From: Streptomyces sp. 2114.4
GTDB lineage: Bacteria > Actinomycetota > Actinomycetes > Streptomycetales > Streptomycetaceae
NCBI RefSeq assembly: GCF_900187385.1
Contig: NZ_FYEY01000001.1
Location: 4,526,001-4,590,000, forward strand
DNA: 64,000 bases
Direction: 5' to 3'
The number at the start of each line of letters is the position of its first letter. The stretch's first letter is position 1. The translations under genes were made by a program, and so were the position numbers. The notes below the pieces were generated by a model that was not told the origin of the DNA, did not search any database, and saw only the letters and a list, made by a program, of their open reading frames with translations. Of the stretch, positions 26,651-35,211 are shown piece after piece.

Positions 26651-27766
26651 TCAGGCCTTGAGGTGATTGCCCAGCCACTCCAGGGCGGCCGGGATCTCGC
26701 GGCGCCAGGTGTTGAAGTTGTGGCCGCCGCTGTCGAGGATGATCGACGAGACCCGGCTCGGTGACTTCGTCTGCTGGATGAACCGCAGCGTCTGGTGGTA
26801 GTTGCCCTCCCCCTGTTTGCTGCTGGTGACCAGCAGGTTCACCTCGGGGGCCGGCAGGTGCTGCTGACGCCAGAGCAGGTTGTTCTCGCGCTGCAGCTGC
26901 GGGTTGCCGCCGAAGAGGTCGCCGGTGGTGGCGTCGAGGGGGGCCTTGTAGGCGCCGGAGAGGGCGACGGCGCTGGAGTACGCGTCGGGGTGGCGCATGG
27001 TCATCTTCAGCGCGCAGTAGCCGCCGGTGGAGTCACCGATGACACCCCAGCTCTTGGCCTCGCGCCCTATTCGGTAGTGCCCGGCGATATCCGCGCGCAG
27101 GTCCTTGGTGAAAAAGGTCTCGGTCTGCGGGCCGCGCGGTATGTCCATGCACTCGGTGTCGCGGGGCGGCGCGACCGTCGGACGCATCATCACCAGGACG
27201 GTCGGCTGCATCTTGTGTTTCTTGAGCAGTGCGTGCTGGGTCTGCGGGAAATGCAGCTTTTTGTAGAGCGCCTGGGCGGTGCCCGGATACCCGGTGAGCA
27301 CCAGCGCCGCCGGGAAATTCTTGTGCGCGTATTCCTTCTGGAAGTACTGCGGGGGCAGATAGACAAAGGCAGGGCTGGCGATACGGGAGTGTTCGCCCTG
27401 GATCAGCACCTTGTCGATGCGGCCGCCGACCGCCGGGCGTGCCCCGTTCCGGACGCTGACCCGCTCGGTGCCCAGCATCTGCAGCTTGGTGCCGTTCGGC
27501 CCGGTTTGGTAATTGGTGACCACACCCGGCTCCTGCTCCTGGCCGAAGAGGTCGGCCCAGGACGCGTAGAACCCGAACGAGTTGTTGGCGGACAGGCCGA
27601 TCACGGCGAAAAGCGAAAGCTGGGTCGCCAGCAGGAGTCCGACACGGCCGAGGACAGCGCGCCAGTTCCCCTTGGCCAGGCGAGGCCAGAGCCAAACGGT
27701 GAGGACGAACAGTGCCACCGCAACGAGGACGGCAAGAAGCAGCACTTTCTTGCTGGTGAGACCCAT
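26651..27766 (-). CDS. Membrane-anchored alpha/beta hydrolase (esterase-like)
   Basis: This 371-residue protein has two N-terminal membrane helices (about 7-27 and 40-58) and an extracytoplasmic alpha/beta hydrolase domain. The nucleophile elbow is GDSTGG in SWGVIGDSTGGYCALKM; PAFVYLPPQYF, FPAALVLTGYPG and the late DSGGHNFNTW, which holds the catalytic His, complete an esterase D or antigen-85-like pattern. ATG 27766 is preferred to 27796. It is divergent (141 bp) from the lysyl-phosphatidylglycerol-synthase-like gene. Elsewhere hydrolases beside such synthases remove aminoacyl groups from lipids, a possible but unproven role here. Confidence 0.85.
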   Translation of the reverse strand: MGLTSKKVLLLAVLVAVALFVLTVWLWPRLAKGNWRAVLGRVGLLLATQLSLFAVIGLSANNSFGFYASWADLFGQEQEPGVVTNYQTGPNGTKLQMLGTERVSVRNGARPAVGGRIDKVLIQGEHSRIASPAFVYLPPQYFQKEYAHKNFPAALVLTGYPGTAQALYKKLHFPQTQHALLKKHKMQPTVLVMMRPTVAPPRDTECMDIPRGPQTETFFTKDLRADIAGHYRIGREAKSWGVIGDSTGGYCALKMTMRHPDAYSSAVALSGAYKAPLDATTGDLFGGNPQLQRENNLLWRQQHLPAPEVNLLVTSSKQGEGNYHQTLRFIQQTKSPSRVSSIILDSGGHNFNTWRREIPAALEWLGNHLKA

Positions 27767-27907
27767 GTGGTGCTTTCTTCCGGGCGGCCGGGCCATCCGT
27801 ACCGCTGGTGGAACCCCGAGCCCTGAAACGCCGTCATACAGGGCGCATAAAGTCCAGATGCTGCGACAAGGCTCGCACGTTCTCTCGACCGGGGCGACGG
27901 GAAAGTG

Positions 27908-29755
27908 ATGTCTGACAGGCTAGATGGCGAGAAGTCGGAGAAGGTTGCGTGGCGTCCGCCACGCTGGCTCCGCGGTCCGCGGCCCGAAGCGGTGCCGGGG
28001 TGCGTCGGTACGGCCGGTGTGGTCGTCGGCCTGTTGAACCTCGCCGCCGGGATGTTCCCGCGGTTCCGGCACAGCCGGGTGCACGCCCTCGCGGAGGTGC
28101 TGCCGGGCGCGGTGAGCCCGCTGGCGGCCGCCGCCTCCCTCGTCGTGGGCATCCTGCTGCTCCTTTTGGCCCACGGGCTCAAACGGCGTAAGCGGCGGGC
28201 CTGGGGAGCGGCCGTGGCGCTGCTCCCGGTGGGGATCGCCGCTCAGCTGGTCTACCGCCACTCCGTGTTCGGCGCGGTGCTCTCGCTGGCCCTGCTGGCG
28301 TTCCTGGTGTGGCACCGCAGGGAGTTCGCGGCGCTGCCCGACCCGCGCAGCCGCTGGAAGGCGCTGGCCAACTTCGTCGTGCTCGGCGGTGCCGCTTTCG
28401 GCATCGGCATGATCATCGTCAGTTCCCACCCCAACAAGATCATCGGTTCGCCCTCCGTCTGGGACCGCGTCCAGCACGTCCTGTGGGGCCTGTGCGGCTT
28501 CGAGGGCCCGATCGGCTACACCCAGCAGGTGGACTACACCGTCGGCTACTCCCTCGGCGCGCTCGGCCTGCTGACCGTCGCCACCACCGCCTACCTCGCC
28601 TTCCGCCCCGAGCACCCGGCGGCCCGGCTGACCGACGACGACGAGCAGCAACTGCGTGAACTGCTCGCCCGGCACGGTGCCCGTGACTCGCTCGGCTACT
28701 TCGCGCTGCGCCGCGACAAGGGCGTGGTCTTCTCCCCGACCGGCAAGGCCGCGGTCTGCTACCGGGTGATCTCCGGGGTGATGCTCGCCAGCGGCGACCC
28801 GATAGGCGATGTCGAGGCCTGGCCGGGCGCCATCGAGCGCTTCATGGCGGAGGCCAAGGCGCACTCCTGGACCCCGGCGGTCACCGGCTGCAGCGAGACC
28901 GGCGGCCAGGTGTGGACCCGGGAGACCGGGATGGACGCGCTGGAGCTCGGCGACGAGGCGATCGTGGAGGTGGCCGACTTCACCCTGGCCGGCCGCGCGA
29001 TGCGCAACGTACGGCAGATGGTCAAGCGCATCGAGCGCAACGGTTACGAGACCCGGGTGCGGCGGGTGCGCGATCTGGACCCGGCCGAGCTGGCGCGGAT
29101 CCAGCAGGCCGCGGACGCCTGGCGGGACACCGACACCGAGCGCGGCTTCTCCATGGCGCTGGGCCGGATCGATGCGGTGGCCGACGGCGACGGGGTGATC
29201 GCGACCGCCCACCTGCCGGTCGCCGAGGGCGAGGCGCCCGGCCCGTACGGGGACCTGAAGGCGATGCAGTACTTCGTGCCGTGGGGCGACAGCGGGATCT
29301 CCCTGGAGCGGATGCGGCGCGACCGCAGCGCCGACCCCGGCATGAACGAGCTGCTGATCGTCGCCACGCTGCAGGCCGCCCCGGACCTCAAGATCAAGCA
29401 GATGTCGCTGAACTTCGCGGTCTTCCGCTCCTCTCTGGAGCGCGGCGAGAAGCTGGGCGCCGGGCCGGTCATCCGGGTCTGGCGCGGGCTGCTGGTCTTC
29501 CTGTCCCGCTGGTACCAGATCGAGTCCCTGTACAAGTTCAACGACAAGTTCCGGCCACGCTGGGAGCCCCGCTTCGTGGTCTTCCGCAACAGCCGTGACA
29601 TCCCCCGGATCGGTCTGGCGGCGATGCAGGCCGAGGGCTATCTGGAGCTGAACCTGCCGCGCATCTTCCGGCGCCGGAAGCCCGCCGAGCCGCGGCCGTG
29701 CGTGCACACGCCGGAGCCGGTCAGGGCGGCGGGCGCGGTCGAGCGGGCGGCCTGA
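27908..29755 (+). CDS. Phosphatidylglycerol lysyltransferase-like membrane protein (DUF2156)
   Basis: This is a 615-residue protein with about six N-terminal membrane helices and, from about residue 250, an LPG-synthase C-terminal domain (DUF2156, GNAT-like). Marks are RDSLGYFALRRDKGVVFSPT, YRVISGVMLASGDPIGD and the late RWYQIESLYKFNDKFRPRW. MprF-type enzymes move an amino acid from tRNA to phosphatidylglycerol, making the membrane less negative. Unlike mycobacterial LysX it has no lysyl-tRNA synthetase domain. The amino acid and lipid used are unknown. ATG 27908 is the start, with GGGAAAGTG before it. Confidence 0.9.
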   Translation: MSDRLDGEKSEKVAWRPPRWLRGPRPEAVPGCVGTAGVVVGLLNLAAGMFPRFRHSRVHALAEVLPGAVSPLAAAASLVVGILLLLLAHGLKRRKRRAWGAAVALLPVGIAAQLVYRHSVFGAVLSLALLAFLVWHRREFAALPDPRSRWKALANFVVLGGAAFGIGMIIVSSHPNKIIGSPSVWDRVQHVLWGLCGFEGPIGYTQQVDYTVGYSLGALGLLTVATTAYLAFRPEHPAARLTDDDEQQLRELLARHGARDSLGYFALRRDKGVVFSPTGKAAVCYRVISGVMLASGDPIGDVEAWPGAIERFMAEAKAHSWTPAVTGCSETGGQVWTRETGMDALELGDEAIVEVADFTLAGRAMRNVRQMVKRIERNGYETRVRRVRDLDPAELARIQQAADAWRDTDTERGFSMALGRIDAVADGDGVIATAHLPVAEGEAPGPYGDLKAMQYFVPWGDSGISLERMRRDRSADPGMNELLIVATLQAAPDLKIKQMSLNFAVFRSSLERGEKLGAGPVIRVWRGLLVFLSRWYQIESLYKFNDKFRPRWEPRFVVFRNSRDIPRIGLAAMQAEGYLELNLPRIFRRRKPAEPRPCVHTPEPVRAAGAVERAA

Positions 29756-29878
29756 CCGGCTGCCGGACCAGGCGCCGGAGGGCGCCGTTCCGCGTCGCCC
29801 GGAGGGTGCCGCCGTCCGGGCGGTCCCGCAGCCGACGGCAGCAATCCGGCCGGTCGGCACACGGCCTAGGCTGGTGCC

Positions 29879-30817
29879 ATGAGTACCTTGCGTGGCCGGG
29901 TGGCCGGACTGCCGGACTGGGGACGCTGCGCGGTGATGGGCGTCGTCAATGTGACGCCTGATTCGTTCTCCGACGGCGGTGACTGGTTCGATACCGAACT
30001 CGCCGTCAAACACGGTCTCGACCTGGTGGCGCAGGGCGCCGACATGGTGGACGTGGGCGGTGAGTCGACCCGGCCGGGCGCGGCGCGGGTGGACGAGGCC
30101 GAGGAGCTGCGCCGGGTCGTCCCGGTCGTCCGGGAGCTTGCCGCCGCCGGTGTCGTGGTCTCCGTCGACACCATGCGCGCCTCGGTCGCCGAACAGGCCG
30201 TGGAGGCCGGGGCGCGCCTGGTCAACGACGTCAGCGCAGGCGCCGCCGACCCGGCGATGGTGTCCGTGGTGGCCACCCACCACGTCCCGTTCGTGGTGAT
30301 GCACTGGCGGGGCCAGTCCATCGACATGAACAACCGCGCCGTCTACGAGGACGTGGTCGCCGAGGTCGTCGACGAACTCGCCCGGAGCGTGGAGCGTGCG
30401 GTGGCCGGCGGGATCGACCCGGACCGGATCGTCATCGACCCCGGCCTGGGCTTCGCCAAGAAGGCGGAGCACGATCTCGCGCTGGTCGCCGGGCTGGCGC
30501 GGCTGCGGGCGCTGGGCCGTCCGTTGCTGGTGGCGGCATCGAGGAAACGGTTCCTGGGCAGGGTGCTGGCAGGGGGCGAGGGAGCTGCCCCGCCGCCGGC
30601 CCGGGAGCGGGACGCGGCGACGGCGGCGGTGTCGGCGATCGTGGCGCGAGAGGGGGCCTGGGCGGTGCGGGTGCACGAGGTCAGGGCGAGCGCGGACGCG
30701 GTACGGGTGGCCCGTGCCGTGGAGGACGCGGCGGCGGCCCGGCGTGGCGAAACGGCCGGTGCGGCCGGTGCGGGTGAGATGAGCGACACGACGGCGAACA
30801 CGACGGGAACGGTGTGA
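29879..30817 (+). CDS. folP: Dihydropteroate synthase
   Basis: This 312-residue enzyme joins hydroxymethyl-dihydropterin pyrophosphate with p-aminobenzoate; it is the sulphonamide target. The family motifs are GVVNVTPDSFSDGG, DVGGESTRPGA, SVDTMRASVA and AASRKRFLG. A Thr/Ala-rich tail of about 25 residues follows the normal end. The stop overlaps the next start by 4 bp (GTGA), so the NTF2-like gene is translationally coupled. No ribosome site is evident before ATG 29879; a leaderless or weakly led mRNA is possible. Confidence 0.96.
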   Translation: MSTLRGRVAGLPDWGRCAVMGVVNVTPDSFSDGGDWFDTELAVKHGLDLVAQGADMVDVGGESTRPGAARVDEAEELRRVVPVVRELAAAGVVVSVDTMRASVAEQAVEAGARLVNDVSAGAADPAMVSVVATHHVPFVVMHWRGQSIDMNNRAVYEDVVAEVVDELARSVERAVAGGIDPDRIVIDPGLGFAKKAEHDLALVAGLARLRALGRPLLVAASRKRFLGRVLAGGEGAAPPPARERDAATAAVSAIVAREGAWAVRVHEVRASADAVRVARAVEDAAAARRGETAGAAGAGEMSDTTANTTGTV

Positions 30818-31296
30818 GCGGCTTGGGCCCACGGACGGACATCGAGCTGGTCGAGCAGGCGAACACCACGCTGTACGAGACCATCGAGCGCGGCGATCAC
30901 GAGGCGCTGTCCGAACTGTGGCTGGACGGACAGGTGAGTGTGGTCCACCCCGGGTGGCCGGTGCTGCGGGGGCGCGGCGAGGTGCTGCGCTCGTACGCCC
31001 TGATCATGGCGAACACCGAGTACATCCAGTTCTTCCTCACCGATGTGGAGATCGATGTCGTCGGTGACACCGCGCTGGTGACCTGCACCGAGAACATCCT
31101 CAGCGGCGGGCCCGCGGAGGACGACGGCTCGGTGGGGCCGCTGATCGGCCAGCTGGTCGTGGCGACCAATGTCTTCCGGCGTACGGAGGACGGCTGGCGG
31201 GTGTGGTCGCACCACGGCTCGCCGGTGCTGGCGGACCGTGACGAGGAGGACGAGGACGACGAGGCCGGGGGCGACGGCGACGAGGACGCCCTCTGA
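30814..31296 (+). CDS. NTF2/SnoaL-like protein coupled to folP
   Basis: This 160-residue protein has one NTF2-like (DUF4440/SnoaL-type) fold: IELVEQANTTLYETIERGDHEAL, WLDGQVSVVHPGWPVLRGRGEVL and TNVFRRTEDGWRVWSHHGSPV. The tail is a run of Asp and Glu. The GTG start overlaps the folP stop by 4 bp, giving strict translational coupling. The same neighbour occurs after folP in many actinomycetes (from memory). Its role in folate metabolism is unknown. No catalytic residues can be assigned. Confidence 0.85.
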   Translation: MSGLGPRTDIELVEQANTTLYETIERGDHEALSELWLDGQVSVVHPGWPVLRGRGEVLRSYALIMANTEYIQFFLTDVEIDVVGDTALVTCTENILSGGPAEDDGSVGPLIGQLVVATNVFRRTEDGWRVWSHHGSPVLADRDEEDEDDEAGGDGDEDAL

Positions 31297-31714
31297 GCCC
31301 GCTGCCCGGCGCGGTACGCCCCGGGGCGCGACCGGGGCGCGGACCGGGGTGTGAGCCTCGCCATGCCGCCCGCCCTTGCGTCCGGGGCGCCGCCTGCTCC
31401 GTCGTCAGTGGCGGGGGTCAGCCATCCGGGCGAGGGCGCACCCGTTCGAGCCAAGTGCGGCACGGGTAGGGGTGGGGCGTGGGCAGGGGGGTAAGAGGCC
31501 GCGCGGACGATCTCCCGGTTTGCCGGATGCGGTCCCGAAGGGCGGCCTCTAGCAGCAGGACGGGGTCTTGTCCATAGCCCCCGTAGGCGAGGAGTGTCGT
31601 TCCTCGAAGGTAGATTCGACGCCGGGGCAGTGTTGCCGGATCGCTCCGGCGGCTGCCCGGAATCCGACGAACAGTGGCGCCAGAGGTGCCCGTGGACCAG
31701 TGGGAGTGATTCGC
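31297..31714 (+). other. 418-bp gap between the NTF2-like gene and folB
   Basis: No gene is supported. The last 150 bp could carry a promoter or leader for folB, which would make folB-folK a unit separate from folP. I see no certain promoter or terminator motif. Confidence 0.3.
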
Positions 31715-32074
31715 GTGGATCGTGTCGCGCTGCGTGGGCTGAAGGCCCGGGGCCACCACGGGGTGTTTCCCCGGGAGCGCGAGGAAGGGCAGACCTTCAT
31801 CGTCGACCTGGTGCTCGGCCTGGACACCCGCCCGGCAGCGGCCGCCGACGATCTCGCGAAGACCGTGCACTACGGCGTTGTGGCCGAAGAGGTGGTGGCC
31901 GTCGTGCAGGGCGAGCCCGTTGACCTCATCGAGACCCTGGCGGAGCGCATCGCCGGCCAGTGCCTCAAGCACGAGGGCGTGCAGGAGGTGGAGGTGGTGG
32001 TGCACAAGCCGGACGCGCCCATCACCGTCCCCTTCGATGACGTGACCATCACCATCACTCGGAGCCGAGTATGA
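31715..32074 (+). CDS. folB: Dihydroneopterin aldolase
   Basis: This 119-residue enzyme cuts dihydroneopterin to hydroxymethyl-dihydropterin and glycolaldehyde. Marks are LRGLKARGHHGVFPREREEGQ, VDLVLGLDT, the catalytic-region stretch VHYGVVAEEV and VVVHKPDAPI. GTG 31715 is chosen because GGGAG lies 8 bp before it; GTG 31706 would overlap that site. The stop overlaps folK by 4 bp (ATGA). FolB acts as an octamer in the cytoplasm. Confidence 0.95.
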   Translation: MDRVALRGLKARGHHGVFPREREEGQTFIVDLVLGLDTRPAAAADDLAKTVHYGVVAEEVVAVVQGEPVDLIETLAERIAGQCLKHEGVQEVEVVVHKPDAPITVPFDDVTITITRSRV

Positions 32075-32718
32075 ATTCCGCCCGTCAGCCGACCACCACC
32101 ACTGAGGGCAGCGCCGTGCGGCGCCCCCAGCCCGGTGACCCGACCGTACAGCCGGTGCCCGCCTCCGTCGTGGAGCAGGTGGACGCCGCGGATGTGACGC
32201 TCTCCAACCCCAAACGCGCGGTGATCTCGCTCGGCAGCAACCTCGGCAACCGCCTGGAGACGCTGCAGGGCGCCGTCGACGCGCTGGAGGACACCCCCGG
32301 TCTGCGGGTCAAGGCGGTCTCCCCGGTCTACGAGACCGAGCCGTGGGGTGTGGCCCCGGGTTCCCAGCCGACGTACTTCAACGCCGTGGTGCTGATCAAG
32401 ACGACGCTGCCGCCGGCCTCCCTCCTGGAGCGCGGGCACGCCATCGAGGAGGCCTTCGAGCGGGTCCGCGACGAGCAGTGGGGTCCGCGCACGATCGACG
32501 TCGACATCGTGGCGTACCAGGATGTGCTCTCCGACGACCCGCGGCTGACGCTGCCGCACCCGCGCGCCCATGAGCGGGCGTTCGTGCTGGCGCCCTGGCA
32601 CGACATCGACCCGGAGGCGGAGGTTCCGGGGCACGGTGCGGTGGCCGCGCTGCTGTCGGCCGTCGGCCGCGACGGGGTGGCGCCGCGGGCGGACCTGGAA
32701 CTGCGACTGCCGGAGTAG
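32071..32718 (+). CDS. folK: 2-amino-4-hydroxy-6-hydroxymethyldihydropteridine pyrophosphokinase
   Basis: This 215-residue enzyme transfers pyrophosphate from ATP to hydroxymethyl-dihydropterin, making the FolP substrate. The HPPK signature is clear: ISLGSNLGNRLETLQ, SPVYETEPWG, and WGPRTIDVDIVAY, with the metal-binding Asp pair and PRAHERAFVLAP following. The first 45 residues, a Thr/Pro-rich stretch, are an extension missing from most HPPKs. ATG 32071 lies within the folB stop. The nearby DUF3180 gene completes the common actinobacterial order. Confidence 0.95.
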   Translation: MNSARQPTTTTEGSAVRRPQPGDPTVQPVPASVVEQVDAADVTLSNPKRAVISLGSNLGNRLETLQGAVDALEDTPGLRVKAVSPVYETEPWGVAPGSQPTYFNAVVLIKTTLPPASLLERGHAIEEAFERVRDEQWGPRTIDVDIVAYQDVLSDDPRLTLPHPRAHERAFVLAPWHDIDPEAEVPGHGAVAALLSAVGRDGVAPRADLELRLPE

Positions 32719-32840
32719 CCGTTAGGGTTGCGGGTCGGTTCCCTGCGGGATGCATGCGTACGGGACGGACAAGGCGGCCATAACGGCAAGAATGGTCGCC
32801 GTGCAGGGATGGTCATGACGGCGCGAGGGGCGATCGCTCG

Positions 32841-33332
32841 GTGAAGCAGCTACACATCAAGGTGCTGGTCGGGCTGTTTCTGGCGGCCGGGGTGCTGGCA
32901 TGGGGAGGCGCCCGGCTGTGGGACTCCCTCGGCACCCTCCCCAGCGTTCCGGTGGCCGCGCCGATCGTGCTGGCACTGATCGCCGCGGTGCTCGCCGCCA
33001 CCGCGCTCGCGCTCCGGGCGCGGCTGCGGGCACAGCGCGAGCGCCGGCCGGGCGCCAAGGGCGTCGATCCGCTGGTGGCCGCCCGTGCGGTGGTCTTCGG
33101 CCAGGCGAGCGCGCTGGTGGCGTCGCTGGTCGCGGGGCTGTACGGCGGCGTCGGCGTGTTTTTGCTGACCACCGGCCTTGATGCCGTGGCGCGCCGGGAC
33201 CAGGCGATCTACGCGGGTCTGTCGGTGGCCGCCGGGGTGGCGGTGGTCGCCGCGGCGATCTTCCTGGAGCGGGTGTGCAAGCTCCCGGAGGACGACGGCA
33301 ACGGGAACGGCGGGGCCGACGTGTCGGTGTGA
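32841..33332 (+). CDS. DUF3180 membrane protein
   Basis: This 163-residue protein has four transmembrane helices (about 8-26, 36-56, 84-106 and 120-142) with a basic cytoplasmic loop after the second. It fits the DUF3180 family, nearly always found after folK in actinomycetes. GTG 32841 begins MKQLHIKVLVGLF. The function is unknown. It is probably the last gene of the folB-folK unit, 122 bp after folK. Confidence 0.88.
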   Translation: MKQLHIKVLVGLFLAAGVLAWGGARLWDSLGTLPSVPVAAPIVLALIAAVLAATALALRARLRAQRERRPGAKGVDPLVAARAVVFGQASALVASLVAGLYGGVGVFLLTTGLDAVARRDQAIYAGLSVAAGVAVVAAAIFLERVCKLPEDDGNGNGGADVSV

Positions 33333-33476
33333 GGCCGGGGCGGTCGGCGGGGTGGCTTGAGGCCCCAGGGAATGGCGTACGGCCCGGCGCGGCAGCTGTA
33401 TGAGGTGGACTCCCGCTCGCGCTGCCCGCGTTGGCGGCCGGGCCACGGGTCACCACGGCCTGAAGGGTGGCGATGA

Positions 33477-33713
33477 CGGCCATCGCGGTATGAACCGGCC
33501 CTGGAGAAGGTCCGAATCGATGTCGTCCGGAATGCGCCTCCACCCCTCGCCGAATTCCCCGAGGCGAAGAAGAACGGCACCAAGGCGAAGCCCGTCGCCT
33601 CCGGCGGGTGTTTCTTCCCGATCACCTCGAATCGCACCGTCGATGCCGAACGGCTCAACCCCGCGGATGTCGCACGGGCTTGTGCGGAGTCCGGGGGACT
33701 GGTCACGAAGTAA
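33477..33713 (+). pseudogene. C-terminal fragment of an unidentified gene
   Basis: Between DUF3180 and the coiled-coil protein a frame with strong GC third-position bias runs from 33477 (after TGA 33474-33476) to TAA 33711-33713, about 78 residues. It reads YEPALEKVRIDVVRN, then PLAEFPEAKKNG, GGCFFPITSNRTVDAERL and ACAESGGLVTK. There is no ATG, GTG or TTG in frame near its front, so the 5' part was lost. I do not recognise the family. It is protein-like, so it is best seen as a relic. Confidence 0.5.
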
Positions 33714-33777
33714 CCAGCGGGAAACGGATTGGTGTGTGAGGCCCCATAGATCCCGCACGCACGGTAAGTTTCTGGCC

Positions 33778-35100
33778 ATGCCACGAGGACGCCACCGCCA
33801 ATCACCACCCCTCCACCGGCTGCTTCCTCCCGCGACGGTCGCCGGTGCGTCGATAGCCTGCGCCGCGGGCGCGTGGTTTACCGGCGACGATCTGGTGCAA
33901 CGGGTGCTCGCCGCGGGCGCGGCGGCCGCCGCCCTCACCGGCGCCGTCCTTCTGCGGACCTGGGACCGTGCGGCCGGCCGACGGGTCGCCGAACTGGACC
34001 GCGCCCGGGTGCGCGACGAGTGGCGCACCGAGGAGCGGATAGCCGAGCTCGAAACGGATCTGGAGGAATCCCGCGAGCGCCGCGCCGCCATGGAAGCCAA
34101 ACTCCGTGCCAAGCGCGCCGAGTTGGCCCGGCTGCGCAGCGAACACGCCGCCCTGCTGCGCCGTTACGCCACCGCCGAGACCGAGCGGGCCAGCGCCCTG
34201 GAGGGCCGCCGGCTGCTCGCCATCGAGGCCGCCGCCCCGGCCAAGGCGCTGCCGGCCGCCGCCGCTCTGCCCCGCGCGCTCGACTTCGTCCGCGCAGGGA
34301 AGTCCTCGACGGCTTCGGTCCCGGTCCGGCGCGACCCCACCGCGAACGGCGACGGCCAGGCTCCGGCCGCATCCCCGGCCCGGGCCACCGCGACCTTCGC
34401 CCAGGCCGACCGGGCCCTGCGTCAGCTGGCCCGCAACGCCGCCCGGCAGCGCACCGCCCAGAAGGCCGCACGCCTGGCACGGGACGGCGCCGGTTCCGGG
34501 GCCGAAGGGACCACCCCGTCCGGGCCGCCCGCGGCCCGCGATGCCGGGGAGGGCCAGGACGGTGAGAACGGCCGGGGGAACCCGTCGGCGGCCACCGCAC
34601 AGCGCACGGGCGACGCACCAGCCCGTACGGCCGCCGCCTCCGGACCCGCGCTCCGCCCGGTCCCGGCCACCGCCACCGCCCTCGCCCCGCCCCGCCCCGC
34701 CACCTCCCGCGCACAGGGCGGCTTCGACTTCTTCGGCAACGCGACCGCTGCCGGCTCCCGGGAGCTGAACAGGCCGCTGGAGGACGACCTGGCGGATGTC
34801 GTCGGCGACGAGGCGCTTGCCGAACAGTCGGCCCGTGCACGGGCGCGTACGGCCCGCGCGGCCCGCACGGACGCGCGTCCGCAGCCGTCCACGGCGGACG
34901 ACGCGGCGGACGGCGAACACTCCCGTGACGGGAACGCCCGCGAGGGGCAGCCCCGCGACGAGCAGCAGGCGGACGGCGAGCGCCCGGACGAGCGGACCGA
35001 CGGCGCCACGACCGCGGGCACCGGCGAAGTCATCGACCTGACCGCGCACGACGAGACCGAGCAGTTCGAGTTCGGCGCCCTGCGCAGCGCCATCTCCTGA
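33778..35100 (+). CDS. Membrane-anchored coiled-coil protein of unknown function
   Basis: This 440-residue protein starts at ATG 33778 (MPRGRHRQSPP). Two closely spaced hydrophobic helices (about 16-34 and 39-56) are followed by an Arg/Glu/Ala coiled coil (about 60-140: RTEERIAELETDLEESRERR). The rest is a long low-complexity region rich in Ala, Pro, Arg and Asp. A conserved-looking end (GEVIDLTAHDETEQFEFGAL) closes it. The layout suggests a structural protein at the inner membrane face. I do not recognise a named family. A strong terminator follows. Confidence 0.7.
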   Translation: MPRGRHRQSPPLHRLLPPATVAGASIACAAGAWFTGDDLVQRVLAAGAAAAALTGAVLLRTWDRAAGRRVAELDRARVRDEWRTEERIAELETDLEESRERRAAMEAKLRAKRAELARLRSEHAALLRRYATAETERASALEGRRLLAIEAAAPAKALPAAAALPRALDFVRAGKSSTASVPVRRDPTANGDGQAPAASPARATATFAQADRALRQLARNAARQRTAQKAARLARDGAGSGAEGTTPSGPPAARDAGEGQDGENGRGNPSAATAQRTGDAPARTAAASGPALRPVPATATALAPPRPATSRAQGGFDFFGNATAAGSRELNRPLEDDLADVVGDEALAEQSARARARTARAARTDARPQPSTADDAADGEHSRDGNAREGQPRDEQQADGERPDERTDGATTAGTGEVIDLTAHDETEQFEFGALRSAIS

Positions 35101-35113
35101 CCCCGCGCTGACG

Positions 35114-35157
35114 GCCGCCCGGCCCCGGAGCGTTCACCGGCTCCGGGGCCGGGCGGC
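35114..35157. terminator. Terminator between convergent genes
   Basis: Perfect 18-bp arms (35114-35131 and 35140-35157, core CGGCCCCGGAGC) with an 8-base loop and TTT after it separate the coiled-coil gene from nuoD2. Confidence 0.88.
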
Positions 35158-35211
35158 TTTCGGCAGGCCGAGGCGGCCGTGACGAGCAGGGCGGCCAGGC
35201 GACCGTCCCGG

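Noticed and set aside
27920..30832. A 970-codon open frame on the minus strand opposite the DUF2156 and folP genes
   Set aside because: It mirrors well-supported plus-strand genes. High GC at third positions keeps antisense frames open. Its product is rich in Arg, Gly and His and matches no family.
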